A DNA stretch of 19,417 nucleotides, from positions 1 to 19,417 of the forward strand of contig CAZSAT010000127.1 in the NCBI GenBank assembly GCA_964604675.1. Direction: 5' to 3'. Position 1 is the stretch's first letter, and each line of letters begins with the position of its first letter. The notes below the pieces were generated by a model. It made no database searches, was not told the origin of the DNA, and saw only the letters and a program-made list of their open reading frames with translations. Positions 1 to 6,272 of the stretch are shown here, piece by piece. The translations under genes and the position numbers were made by a program. Source of the DNA: CAZSAT01 sp964604675. GTDB lineage: Bacteria > Myxococcota_A > UBA796 > CAJQPC01.

Positions 1-162
1 GTCTCGCCGGTGTCGGTGGTCTCGCCGGTGTCGGTGGTCTCGCCGGTGTCGGTGGACTCGCCGGTGTCGCCCGTGTCGGTGGACTCACCGGTGTCGCCCG
101 TGTCCGCGCGCTCGCCCGTGTCGCCCGTGTCCGCGCGCTCGCCCGTGTCGCCCGTGTCGGTG
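1..162 (-). repeat. In-gene tandem repeat: three 18-bp then four 27-bp units
   Basis: Read from the left edge on the plus strand there are three near-identical 18-bp units (1-54), then four 27-bp units (55-81, 82-108, 109-135, 136-162). In the minus-strand reading frame they encode TDTGET hexapeptides and nonapeptides of the type ERADTGDTG or ESTDTGDTG. Unit lengths are multiples of three, so gain or loss of units would keep the frame. The array may continue past the window edge. Confidence 0.9.
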
Positions 163-857
163 CTGTCCGAATCCTCCCAGCCGATGACGGTGTTCCAGAC
201 GCAGGCGCCGGCGCTGTCGTCGCAGCCCGCACCGTCGCCGGAGGGCGAGCCGAGCGAGCTGGCCGTGAAGCCCACCACGGTCAGGTCGTCGAGGTCCGCG
301 ACCCCTGCAGCGCTGCGCAGCGTGGCCTTGTCGATGCTCAGGTCGATCCAGGCGTCGACCGCCGTGCCGCTGCCGCCGCAGTAGTCGTCGCCGGTGGCGA
401 CGTAGCTGGCTGGAGCGCCGTCGGTCCCGGATGCGACGGCCGGGGCCGTGGCGGTGTCCAAGGTGGTCTCCCACGCGTCCGACGCGTAGCCGGTGCTGCC
501 CGTGTCGTTCTGCACCAGGTGGAGCTCGTCGTTGTTGCCGTCGAGCACCAGCGCGAAGTCGTAGGCGCCCTCGTCACCGGGGCTGGTCTCCAGCAGCACC
601 CCCCACACCATCGGCCGCCAGGCCGTGTCACCGCCGGAGCTCACCGGCGAGTCGGCGACGCGCAGCCTGAACCACAGGGCGACTCCGTCGTCGGCCACCT
701 GGACGGGCGGGCTCGTGGTGTCGCCGATCAGGTCGGTCCAGTCGGGCGACTGGTCGCCGCAGGTGTCGGTGAAGACGTCGCCCGCGAGGTCTTCGGCGGG
801 CTCCCAGTCCGGGTCGGCCGGGTAGGCGTGGGCCACGGTGAGCGCGATGATGAACAC
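1..857 (-). CDS. Secreted protein with Thr-Asp-Thr-Gly repeat tail (3' end beyond window)
   Basis: The reading frame opens at GTG (857-855) and runs off the left edge, giving 285 codons here. GAGGAG lies just upstream, and an in-frame TGA four codons before the GTG fixes the start. The N-terminus is an 11-residue signal sequence ending Ala-His-Ala, a plausible signal peptidase I site. Next comes about 215 residues rich in Asp, Trp and Gly with scattered Cys (TDTCGD, DDYCGG, AGCDD, GACVW). The pattern is loosely like CBM9/DOMON-type beta-sandwich binding domains, but I cannot name the family. The last roughly 55 residues seen are tandem STDTGDTGE/TDTGET units, a flexible acidic linker. In Myxococcota such linkers often precede a C-terminal surface-anchoring signal, which would lie outside the window. 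The export call is solid; the function is unknown. Confidence 0.75.
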   Translation of the reverse strand, partial: MFIIALTVAHAYPADPDWEPAEDLAGDVFTDTCGDQSPDWTDLIGDTTSPPVQVADDGVALWFRLRVADSPVSSGGDTAWRPMVWGVLLETSPGDEGAYDFALVLDGNNDELHLVQNDTGSTGYASDAWETTLDTATAPAVASGTDGAPASYVATGDDYCGGSGTAVDAWIDLSIDKATLRSAAGVADLDDLTVVGFTASSLGSPSGDGAGCDDSAGACVWNTVIGWEDSDSTDTGDTGERADTGDTGERADTGDTGESTDTGDTGESTDTGETTDTGETTDTGE

Positions 858-929
858 GGTGTCTCCTCATGGTCCATCTTGCCGCTATCGGGCCGGGCCG
901 CGCTGTCAGCAGCCTTTCAACCGGCGGGC

Positions 930-947
930 CCGACACCGGCCTGTCGG
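930..947. terminator. Possible hairpin terminator after the sugar dehydrogenase gene
   Basis: CCGACA (930-935), a six-base spacer, and its perfect complement TGTCGG (942-947) lie 10 bp past the stop of the minus-strand gene ending at 958. The stem is GC-rich but no T-run follows it, so intrinsic termination is uncertain. Confidence 0.3.
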
Positions 948-957
948 CGCGGATCGG

Positions 958-2118
958 TCAACGTGCCGCCACCTTCAGGAGCCGTCCGCCGCCATAGTCC
1001 ACCACGTAGAGGTCGCCGGCCGGGTCCCGCCCGAAGCTCGAGATCAGCATGGGCCAGTGGCCCAGCGCGGTGGGTGACGCCAGGGCGTCGTCCGGCTCGC
1101 TCAGGTCGATCGCCCAGATCCGGCCGCTCACGAAGTCGCCGAACACGTAGCGACCCTTCAGAGCGGGCACCGCGTCTCCCGTGACCACGTAGCCGCCGGT
1201 GATGCTCTGCCCTTCGCTGCGCGGGTACTCGTAGATCGGGTCGACCAGACCCTCGGCCGGGCAGGTCTCGGCTTGGAAGCAATGCCGCGCCTCGCGCACC
1301 TTCCAGCCGAGGTTGTCGCCGGCTTCTGCGAGCGAGACCTCCTCGAACAGGTCCTGGCCCACGTCGGCCACGAGCAGGCGCCCGTCGGGTGCGTGGCTGA
1401 TCTTCCACGGGTTGCGCACACCGTAGGCCCAGGTCTCCGGCGCGACGCCCGCCTGGCCCACGAAGGGGTTGTCGGCCGGCACGGTGTAGGGCGCGCTCGA
1501 CACGTCCAGGCGGAGGATCGAGCCGAGCCAGCCGCTCGGGTCCTGGCCGGCTTCCAGCGGGTCGTAGCGGAACCCGCCGTCGCCCCAGCCGACGTAGAGC
1601 ATCCCGTCGGGGCCGAAGCTCATGCCGCCCGCGTTGTGGTTCTGGTACGGCTGTTCGATCTCGAGCACGGTCCACGCTGCCCGAGCGTGCCCTTGGTCGA
1701 GGGTCCAGGCCTCCACGCGCGAGATCTCCTTGCCCTCGCTCGCCACGGTGTAGTTCACGAAGAAGCGGCCCGTGGCGTCGAAGTCGGGTGCGGCCACGAT
1801 GCCCAGCAGGCCCTGCTCGGACACCTGGATCACGGGGATGGTGAAGAGCTCCCGGACGTCGGTCGACTCCACGGCCCACGCCGTGCCGTCCTGTCCGATG
1901 ACCACGGGCAACGCCCCGAGCCACGCCACGTCGGTGGGCCTGGAGAAGCCGGTGGCCACCTCGTCGAGGCGAAGCTCCAGCCGCGGTCGGCCGAGATCGG
2001 GCCCGTCCCAGAGGGGTTCGAGGCTCGGGCCCGTGGCCTCGAGCTCCGGCTCGTAGCCGCGGTCGAGGACCTCGATGGCCGTGCGTTCGACGACCGTGCA
2101 CGCAATGAAGAGCAGCAT
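958..2118 (-). CDS. PQQ-type glucose/sorbosone dehydrogenase family lipoprotein
   Basis: The product is 386 aa and belongs to the soluble aldose dehydrogenase (YliI/GSDH) beta-propeller family, which typically oxidises sugars with PQQ in the periplasm. Family hallmarks are visible. GFSRPTDVAWL opens blade 1 at about residue 58. The catalytic-base His is in NHNAGGMSFGPDG (H161). GWGDGG follows at about 177, and the conserved Arg is in GVRNPWK (R235). GQDLFEEV, GDNLGW and GGYVVTG come later. The start is fixed, because an in-frame TAG sits four codons upstream. Export therefore depends on MLLFIAC, only six residues before the lipidated Cys. The gene starts 9 nt after the stop of the upstream TIM-barrel-like gene, so the two form an operon. 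The fold call is strong; the substrate is unknown, and PQQ use is inferred from the family. Confidence 0.85.
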   Translation of the reverse strand: MLLFIACTVVERTAIEVLDRGYEPELEATGPSLEPLWDGPDLGRPRLELRLDEVATGFSRPTDVAWLGALPVVIGQDGTAWAVESTDVRELFTIPVIQVSEQGLLGIVAAPDFDATGRFFVNYTVASEGKEISRVEAWTLDQGHARAAWTVLEIEQPYQNHNAGGMSFGPDGMLYVGWGDGGFRYDPLEAGQDPSGWLGSILRLDVSSAPYTVPADNPFVGQAGVAPETWAYGVRNPWKISHAPDGRLLVADVGQDLFEEVSLAEAGDNLGWKVREARHCFQAETCPAEGLVDPIYEYPRSEGQSITGGYVVTGDAVPALKGRYVFGDFVSGRIWAIDLSEPDDALASPTALGHWPMLISSFGRDPAGDLYVVDYGGGRLLKVAAR

Positions 2119-2127
2119 GGGCCCTGG

Positions 2128-3069
2128 CTATCCGCCGCGGCCTGCCGTGCGCTCCGCGAGATCGGCCAGCGCATCGACCAGCGCCGGTCGGTCGAAGTAG
2201 TCCGTGCCCACCGAGCCGTCGGACCACGGCTCCTCGCCGTCGTACTCCCAGTTCAGGAACATGACCGAGCCGTCGACGCCCGTGAGCACGTAGCCGTAGC
2301 GCTCGATCTCCTCCGCGCTCATCGCCCAGTTGCCCTCGGACCAGCCGGGCTGGTCGCTGGAACCGTCGCCGCCGTTGGCGATGTTGAGCCCCATGATCAG
2401 CTGGAGGCCCAGCCGCTGGCTCGCCTCCATCTGCTCCGCCGCGTACCACTCGACGTCGCCGTGCCGCGCCACGTACTGGTTCACGCAGGCGTCGACCCAG
2501 GCGTAGGCGCCGGACGAGGGGCGCGGCATGTCGGAAGCCTCGGAGCGCACGATCGTGGAGAGCCCCGGCAGGACCTCCTGGCTCAGCTCGCCCATTGCGT
2601 CGAGCTCGTCGCCGGTGGGGGGCTCGCCCTCGAACTCGTAGATGTCGTCGAGCAGCATGTGGTGCGCGATGGTGCCGTCGTCGATGAACTCCTGCACGCG
2701 GTCGTCGCGCCAGGCGTCGAGCATCGTCTCCCACATCGAGAGGCTGAAGTCGCCCTGATCGTCGGTGTAGTACTCGTGGCCGCCCACCAGGCGGAGGTTC
2801 ACGACGAGCCCCGCGTCGCGGACCATCGGGAGCAGGTCGGTCACCGCGTAGTTGGGGTGTCGGGTGGAGGTGTGGAACGCGGTCATGCCGAAGCGGTCGC
2901 GGACGTCGGCGAGGCCGTTCGGCGTCTGGAAGCCGTTGAGGCCCCAGAAGCCGTAGGGGATGGGCGGTGCGTCGTCCGCGACCTCCCACTCGTGCACGAG
3001 GTCGCCTTCCGAGACGAGCGTTGTCGGCTCGCAGGCGACCATCAGCATCAGTACGCTAAGCTTCGTCAT
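2128..3069 (-). CDS. Lipoprotein, putative TIM-barrel glycoside-hydrolase-like
   Basis: The product is 313 aa from ATG 3069-3067. The N-terminus MTKLSVLMLMVAC gives a lipoprotein signal with Cys at 13. A longer in-frame start exists upstream, but it would bury this signal in the middle of the protein. GAGGAG precedes the ATG but is only one base away. A TAGACT hexamer at 3122-3117 could give a roughly 40-nt leader, and ATG 3048 is an alternative start. The body has alternating strand/helix segments such as YGFWGLNGFQT, GLVVNLRLVGG, HHMLLDDIYEF, LQLIMGLNIANGGDG and VMFLNWEYDGE. This resembles TIM-barrel glycosidases, and the acidic residues after strands (DDIYEF, NWEYD) are candidate catalytic groups. 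I do not recognise a numbered family. It lies in an operon with the sugar dehydrogenase, which fits extracytoplasmic sugar use. Confidence 0.7.
   Translation of the reverse strand: MTKLSVLMLMVACEPTTLVSEGDLVHEWEVADDAPPIPYGFWGLNGFQTPNGLADVRDRFGMTAFHTSTRHPNYAVTDLLPMVRDAGLVVNLRLVGGHEYYTDDQGDFSLSMWETMLDAWRDDRVQEFIDDGTIAHHMLLDDIYEFEGEPPTGDELDAMGELSQEVLPGLSTIVRSEASDMPRPSSGAYAWVDACVNQYVARHGDVEWYAAEQMEASQRLGLQLIMGLNIANGGDGSSDQPGWSEGNWAMSAEEIERYGYVLTGVDGSVMFLNWEYDGEEPWSDGSVGTDYFDRPALVDALADLAERTAGRGG
3057..3062 (+). promoter_or_regulatory. Candidate -10 hexamer TAAGCT, leaderless
   Basis: TAAGCT lies 5 nt before the ATG of the hydrolase at 3068. No Shine-Dalgarno sequence is seen there. It would give a transcript starting at or next to the ATG. 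The element lies inside the first codons of the opposite-strand gene. Confidence 0.35.
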
Positions 3070-3814
3070 GCTCCTCGTTGCGCTCGCTTGCAGCCCCGCA
3101 GACGACACCGGGCTCCAGTCTACCTCCACCGACACGGCCTCGAAACCCGACACCGCTTCGGTCGAGCCTGCTGACGCCGCCACCGGCAACTTCACGACCG
3201 AGAACAGCGCCGGCCGGCACGGCGCCTGGTACCTGCCGCCTTCGTGGAACGTCGCCCCGATCCCCGTGCTCGTGCTCTACCACGGCACCGGCGGCGACGG
3301 CGCGGGCATGCTGTTCCAGCTCACCCCCTGGGCGGAGGCGGGCGGCTTCGCGATCGTGGCGCCCGACTCGCGGGTGAGCCCGAGCGGGCAGGTCACCTGG
3401 GAGGTGGGCACCGAGCCGGGCGAGATCACCGAGGACGTGGACCACACCGCGGCCTGCATCGAGGAGCTGGCGGCCACCGAGGGCCTCACCCTGACCCCCG
3501 ACGGCTGGTGGGCGGCGGGCTTCTCCGGCGGCGGGAGCTCGGCGCCGTACTACGCCACCCAGGACGAGCGCTTCGGCTTCTACGCCTCGCTGCACGGTGG
3601 GGCCTTCCCGACAGGCATGGGCGACAACCTGGCCGAGGGTTGGTTCTCGACGGGCGAGGACGACACCGCGCGGCCCCCCGAGATGGTGGAGGAGGACGCG
3701 CAGGCGGTGGAGGCCGCCGGCTACCCCGCACCCGAGTTCCGGGTGTACGGCGGTGGGCACTCCCTGAGCGACCAGGAGCTGGACGAGCTGGTGGCGTGGT
3801 GGGCCGCTCTCTGA
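3068..3814 (+). CDS. Lipoprotein alpha/beta hydrolase (esterase/depolymerase-like)
   Basis: The product is 248 aa. MLLVALAC is a seven-residue lipoprotein signal before Cys8, followed by a Thr/Ser/Asp-rich linker (to about residue 45). The hydrolase domain has oxyanion-loop YHGTGGDGAG (about 71-80) and nucleophile elbow GFSGGGS with Ser153. The acid candidates are Asp198/199 in STGEDDT, and His231 is in GGGHSLSD near the C-terminus. This order and size fit PHB-depolymerase/LpqC-like esterases, which cleave ester bonds of polymers or acylated sugars outside the cell. The ATG shares the palindrome CATG (3067-3070) with the start codon of the divergent lipoprotein gene. A longer in-frame start would run deep into that gene. 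The substrate is unknown. Confidence 0.8.
   Translation: MLLVALACSPADDTGLQSTSTDTASKPDTASVEPADAATGNFTTENSAGRHGAWYLPPSWNVAPIPVLVLYHGTGGDGAGMLFQLTPWAEAGGFAIVAPDSRVSPSGQVTWEVGTEPGEITEDVDHTAACIEELAATEGLTLTPDGWWAAGFSGGGSSAPYYATQDERFGFYASLHGGAFPTGMGDNLAEGWFSTGEDDTARPPEMVEEDAQAVEAAGYPAPEFRVYGGGHSLSDQELDELVAWWAAL
3117..3122 (-). promoter_or_regulatory. Candidate -10 hexamer TAGACT for the 3069-958 operon
   Basis: On the minus strand TAGACT is about 47 nt upstream of ATG 3069. It would give a leader of roughly 40 nt containing GAGGAG. The same hexamer precedes the Coq4-like gene. It lies inside the coding region of the divergent hydrolase. Confidence 0.3.
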
Positions 3815-4413
3815 GCTACCGCACCCCCGAGGCACCGCTCGCTCTGGAGATCCCGAAGATCAAGGGCTCTCGCTTCCTCGCGCACGTCGCCCCGTGCGCC
3901 GACGCCGAGGCCGCCATGGCCCATGTCGACGCCGTTCGCCGGGAGCACCACAGCGCCCGGCACGTGTGCTGGGCCTGGCGGGTGGGCGAGGACGGGGGCA
4001 CGACGCGCTCCAGCGACGACGGAGAGCCGTCCGGGTCGGCCGGCAAGCCGATCCTCGCCGCCCTGACCGGTGTGGACCTGACCTTCGCCGTCGTGACCGT
4101 CACCCGCTGGTTCGGCGGCACGAAGCTCGGGGTGGGTGGCCTGGTCCGGGCCTACGGTGGGGCCGCTGCAGCAGTGCTGGACCAGGTCTCGGTCCGAACC
4201 GTGGTCCCCACCCTCGACGTGGTGGTGCGCTGCGCGTACGCCGACCTGGGACTGCTCGAGGCCTTCGTCGCCCGGGAGGGGATCGTGGCCGCGCGGTCGG
4301 ACTACGGCGCCCGGGTGTGCGCTACCTACTCGGTGCCCACGGCCGAGGCCGAGGCCCTCGCGGCCCGGCTGCTCGAAGCCAGCCATGGACGGATCCGGGC
4401 CACGGTCGGCTGA
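3799..4413 (+). CDS. yigZ: YigZ/IMPACT family protein (UPF0029)
   Basis: The product is 204 aa from GTG 3799 (GTG 3796 is equally possible), the same length as E. coli YigZ. The start lies 13 bases before the end of the hydrolase gene, so the genes overlap by 16 nt. The family signature is nearly perfect: DGEPSGSAGKPI (about 74-85) and the VTRWFGGTKLGVGGLVRAYG stretch (about 101-120). KIKGSRFLA near residue 21 matches the N-terminal start of the domain. The remainder fits the second, DUF1949-like domain. Eukaryotic IMPACT modulates Gcn2 signalling; the bacterial role is poorly defined, with ribosome or nucleic-acid links proposed. It is cytoplasmic, with no signal sequence. The neighbouring genes do not suggest a specific job. 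Confidence 0.9.
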   Translation: MGRSLSYRTPEAPLALEIPKIKGSRFLAHVAPCADAEAAMAHVDAVRREHHSARHVCWAWRVGEDGGTTRSSDDGEPSGSAGKPILAALTGVDLTFAVVTVTRWFGGTKLGVGGLVRAYGGAAAAVLDQVSVRTVVPTLDVVVRCAYADLGLLEAFVAREGIVAARSDYGARVCATYSVPTAEAEALAARLLEASHGRIRATVG

Positions 4414-4428
4414 ACGGTCCCCCCGGCC

Positions 4429-4434
4429 TACAAT
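4429..4434 (+). promoter_or_regulatory. Candidate -10 box TACAAT for the CHASE2 gene
   Basis: TACAAT matches five of six bases of the sigma-70 -10 consensus in a very GC-rich setting. It lies 22 nt before ATG 4457. The predicted short leader carries GGGAG as a Shine-Dalgarno. No clear -35 is seen. Confidence 0.4.
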
Positions 4435-4456
4435 GGTCGGCAGCCCTGGGAGTCCG

Positions 4457-5344
4457 ATGCGTCGTCTGGCCTTCGCCCTCGTGCCGTTGCTCGTCGCGCT
4501 CGTCGGTCGGCAGAACCCGGTGGACGCCCTGGTCATGGGCAAGTGGGTTCGGCACTGGCAGACCCTGTCCGGCGAGGACACCGCCACCATGTGCCTCCCG
4601 GCCCAGACGCCGGACGAGATCGCCGACTACCGCGGCGGCCTCCCCGAGCGAGTGCGCGCGCTGCACGAGGCGGGCGCGACGGTCGTGGCGGTGACGGCGG
4701 ACCTGTCCGCTCCCCACGAGAGCGACGCTGCCCTGCGGGAAGCGGCCTCGAGCGGCTTCACGCTCTTTGCGCGGACGGGCGACGGCGCGCCCTTCGCGGA
4801 GCCCTCGGGCACCATCGAGATGGACACCACGGCCTGGCTGTCGATGGTGCTCGGCGCCCCGCCAGCGGCGGAGCAGCCGCTCAGCGTCGCGGCCTATGCG
4901 CTGCACACCGGCGGCGCAGCGGTGCTGCCGCACACGGGTCCCGTGCTCTTCATGCCCTACGAGGTGCCCTTCCTCCACTGGGACGAGCCGGCGGCGTGGG
5001 CCCAGGCCGAGGGTCGTGTGGTCTTCATCGGAGCGTGCAAGGCCGACCGCGTGCTCAGCCGCTTCGGTCGGCAACCCGCCCCGGTCGCGCACAGCGAGAT
5101 CGTGGAGACCCTGCTCGACGAGGCGTTCCCCTGGGAAGCGCCCGGTTGGGTCGACGCGGTGTTGGCCTGGATCGTGTTCGGCGTGGCCTACGTGGCGCGG
5201 TTCCGCGGTTCCGCGGTGCTGGTCGGCGCGGGCGCCGTGCTCGTCAGCCTGCTGGCTTCGCTGGGCGGCGTGTGGTTCGGCCTGTCGGGGCTGGCGCTCG
5301 GCGCCCTGGCCGGCTGGCTCGCGCAGGAGCGTTCAAGCCCGTAG
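4457..5344 (+). CDS. CHASE2-domain membrane protein lacking an output domain
   Basis: The product is 295 aa. The ATG is preceded by GGGAG at good spacing. The N-terminus has two Arg then a hydrophobic helix (about 4-17). A long extracytoplasmic segment follows, with two to three membrane helices at the C-terminus (from about 231). The segment around residue 187 (GRVVFIGACKADR, then SRFGRQPAPVAHSEIVETLLD) has the CHASE2 pattern: strand VVFIGA, a loop on the fate of the ligand, then a helix like HANALDTLL. CHASE2 domains normally sense extracellular signals for cyclases or kinases, but here the chain ends after the membrane helices. It may be a free-standing sensor, pair with a separate output protein, or be a reduced relic. 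The 3' end overlaps the convergent gene by 12 bp. Confidence 0.7.
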   Translation: MRRLAFALVPLLVALVGRQNPVDALVMGKWVRHWQTLSGEDTATMCLPAQTPDEIADYRGGLPERVRALHEAGATVVAVTADLSAPHESDAALREAASSGFTLFARTGDGAPFAEPSGTIEMDTTAWLSMVLGAPPAAEQPLSVAAYALHTGGAAVLPHTGPVLFMPYEVPFLHWDEPAAWAQAEGRVVFIGACKADRVLSRFGRQPAPVAHSEIVETLLDEAFPWEAPGWVDAVLAWIVFGVAYVARFRGSAVLVGAGAVLVSLLASLGGVWFGLSGLALGALAGWLAQERSSP

Positions 5345-5755
5345 CTGGTGGCGCAAGCCCCAGGCCCAGAGGGAGGCGCTGACCAGGGTGGGCAGGACCA
5401 CGAAGACGTGGAGCCCGACGGCGACCAGGTCGTTGGCCGTGCTGCCGCCGAAGACCACGCCGTGCACACCCCAGAGGGCCTTCAGGCCGGTGATGAACCA
5501 GTTGGCGTAGGCGGCGACGATCGCGGTGAGGGCCATCGCGCGGAGCTGCCCGTCGGAGAGGCGGACGAACGCGAGGCTCCAGCCCAGGGCCGCGAGCCAG
5601 AGCCCGCCGAGCAGCCCGTTGACGTGGGCCCCGAGGGCCATGTGCACGTCGGCCGAGATCCAGCCGGCCATCGCGGACGCGCCGTAGCCCCCCGTGACGG
5701 CGCCGAGGAGGAAGAGGAGCGCCCCCCAGGCGGCGAGACGTGCGGACCAGTTCAT
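5333..5755 (-). CDS. Four-helix membrane protein, hydroxylaminobenzene mutase (HabA/HabB)-like
   Basis: The product is 140 aa with four hydrophobic segments at about residues 6-27, 40-62, 70-92 and 105-135. The pattern LGAHVNGLLGGLWLAALGW followed by AAYANWF matches the Hab mutase family, which rearranges hydroxylaminobenzene to 2-aminophenol. Many genomic members are only generic four-helix membrane proteins, so the enzymatic role is unproven. ATG 5755 is chosen over an upstream in-frame ATG at 5806 for two reasons: the hydrophobic N-terminus begins there, and TACGAT sits exactly 6 nt before it. It is divergent from the Coq4-like gene across 49 bp. The two may be co-regulated. Confidence 0.7.
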   Translation of the reverse strand: MNWSARLAAWGALLFLLGAVTGGYGASAMAGWISADVHMALGAHVNGLLGGLWLAALGWSLAFVRLSDGQLRAMALTAIVAAYANWFITGLKALWGVHGVVFGGSTANDLVAVGLHVFVVLPTLVSASLWAWGLRHQLRA

Positions 5756-5761
5756 GGCCGC

Positions 5762-5767
5762 ATCGTA
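5762..5767 (-). promoter_or_regulatory. Candidate leaderless -10 hexamer TACGAT
   Basis: On the minus strand TACGAT is followed by six bases and then ATG 5755. This is the geometry of leaderless transcription starting at the A of ATG. No Shine-Dalgarno is present. It is part of a 49-bp divergent promoter region. Confidence 0.55.
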
Positions 5768-5792
5768 CCCCCCGCTCGCTCCGGCCACGGCG

Positions 5793-5798
5793 TAGACT
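5793..5798 (+). promoter_or_regulatory. Candidate leaderless -10 hexamer TAGACT
   Basis: TAGACT is followed by exactly six bases and then ATG 5805 of the Coq4-like gene. No Shine-Dalgarno is present. The opposite-strand TACGAT hexamer lies 25 bp away, so two back-to-back promoters share the gap. Confidence 0.55.
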
Positions 5799-5804
5799 GC
5801 ATCC

Positions 5805-6263
5805 ATGGCGCTCGCTTACCTCGACCAGGACTGCACCCAGACGCTGCGGGAGGCCTTGGACGCCTACTACGCGGGCATCGACGGACTCATCACCGAGGAC
5901 AACGCGGAGAAGTGGGTCGCCGACCTCTTCCGCAGCCACGACATCGGCCACGTGGTCTTCGGGTGCGACACCACGGTGCGCGGCGAGCCGCTCGCGGACC
6001 TGTTCTGCATCTTCGGCACCGACTGCACGCTGCGCGAGTACCTGCGCTACGCGGAGCTGCCCGAGGCGAAGGCGGTGTTCGTGGAGGCCGGCTTCGTCAC
6101 GATGGTCACCGCCACGGTGCTGTCGGTGCCCGGCATGTTGCTCAGCCTGTGGCGTTCTTTCCGCATGCGGGAGCCGTGGCCGTTCTGGGACAACGACGCC
6201 TGGCTCGACACGCCCCTGAACGAGATCCGGGAGCGCTTCGGCATCCGGGTGATCCCCCACTGA
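5805..6263 (+). CDS. Coq4 family protein (ubiquinone biosynthesis-like)
   Basis: The product is 152 aa. The Coq4 metal-binding signature HDxxH-x11-E is complete: H45-D46-I47-G48-H49 in SHDIGHVVFG, then E61 in VRGEPL. Coq4 is a zinc-binding protein of the ubiquinone complex, recently tied to removal or oxidation at the C1 position of the ring. Bacterial single-domain homologues are scattered and mostly uncharacterised. This one is shorter than mitochondrial Coq4 (roughly 230-270 aa) and no other quinone gene is nearby. A hydrophobic stretch at about 100-118 (VTATVLSVPGMLLSLW) could contact the membrane or lipid. The start has TAGACT 6 nt upstream. The stop is 9 nt from the convergent GH2 stop. 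Confidence 0.75.
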   Translation: MALAYLDQDCTQTLREALDAYYAGIDGLITEDNAEKWVADLFRSHDIGHVVFGCDTTVRGEPLADLFCIFGTDCTLREYLRYAELPEAKAVFVEAGFVTMVTATVLSVPGMLLSLWRSFRMREPWPFWDNDAWLDTPLNEIRERFGIRVIPH

Positions 6264-6272
6264 GCCCCGGCG

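Noticed and set aside
1..162. CRISPR array
   Set aside because: Units are contiguous without unique spacers and encode an in-frame acidic peptide repeat.
868..870. ATG 870-868 as start of the left-edge gene
   Set aside because: It is in another reading frame. GTG 857 is in frame with the repeat-encoding region and has GAGGAG upstream.
917..2989. 690-residue Arg-rich open frame on the minus strand across the dehydrogenase/barrel operon
   Set aside because: It is an out-of-frame reading of the real genes. Its Arg/Gly/Pro/Ala composition is typical of GC-rich shadow frames.
1273..3174. 633-residue open frame on the plus strand opposite the dehydrogenase operon
   Set aside because: It is rich in Ala/Arg/Val/Gly/His with no motif, fully antisense to two clear protein families. 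Long antisense frames are expected at this GC content.
3070..3195. N-terminal extension of the barrel lipoprotein to ATG 3195
   Set aside because: It would place the hydrophobic lipoprotein signal at residues 43-55 and overlap the divergent hydrolase by over 120 bp.
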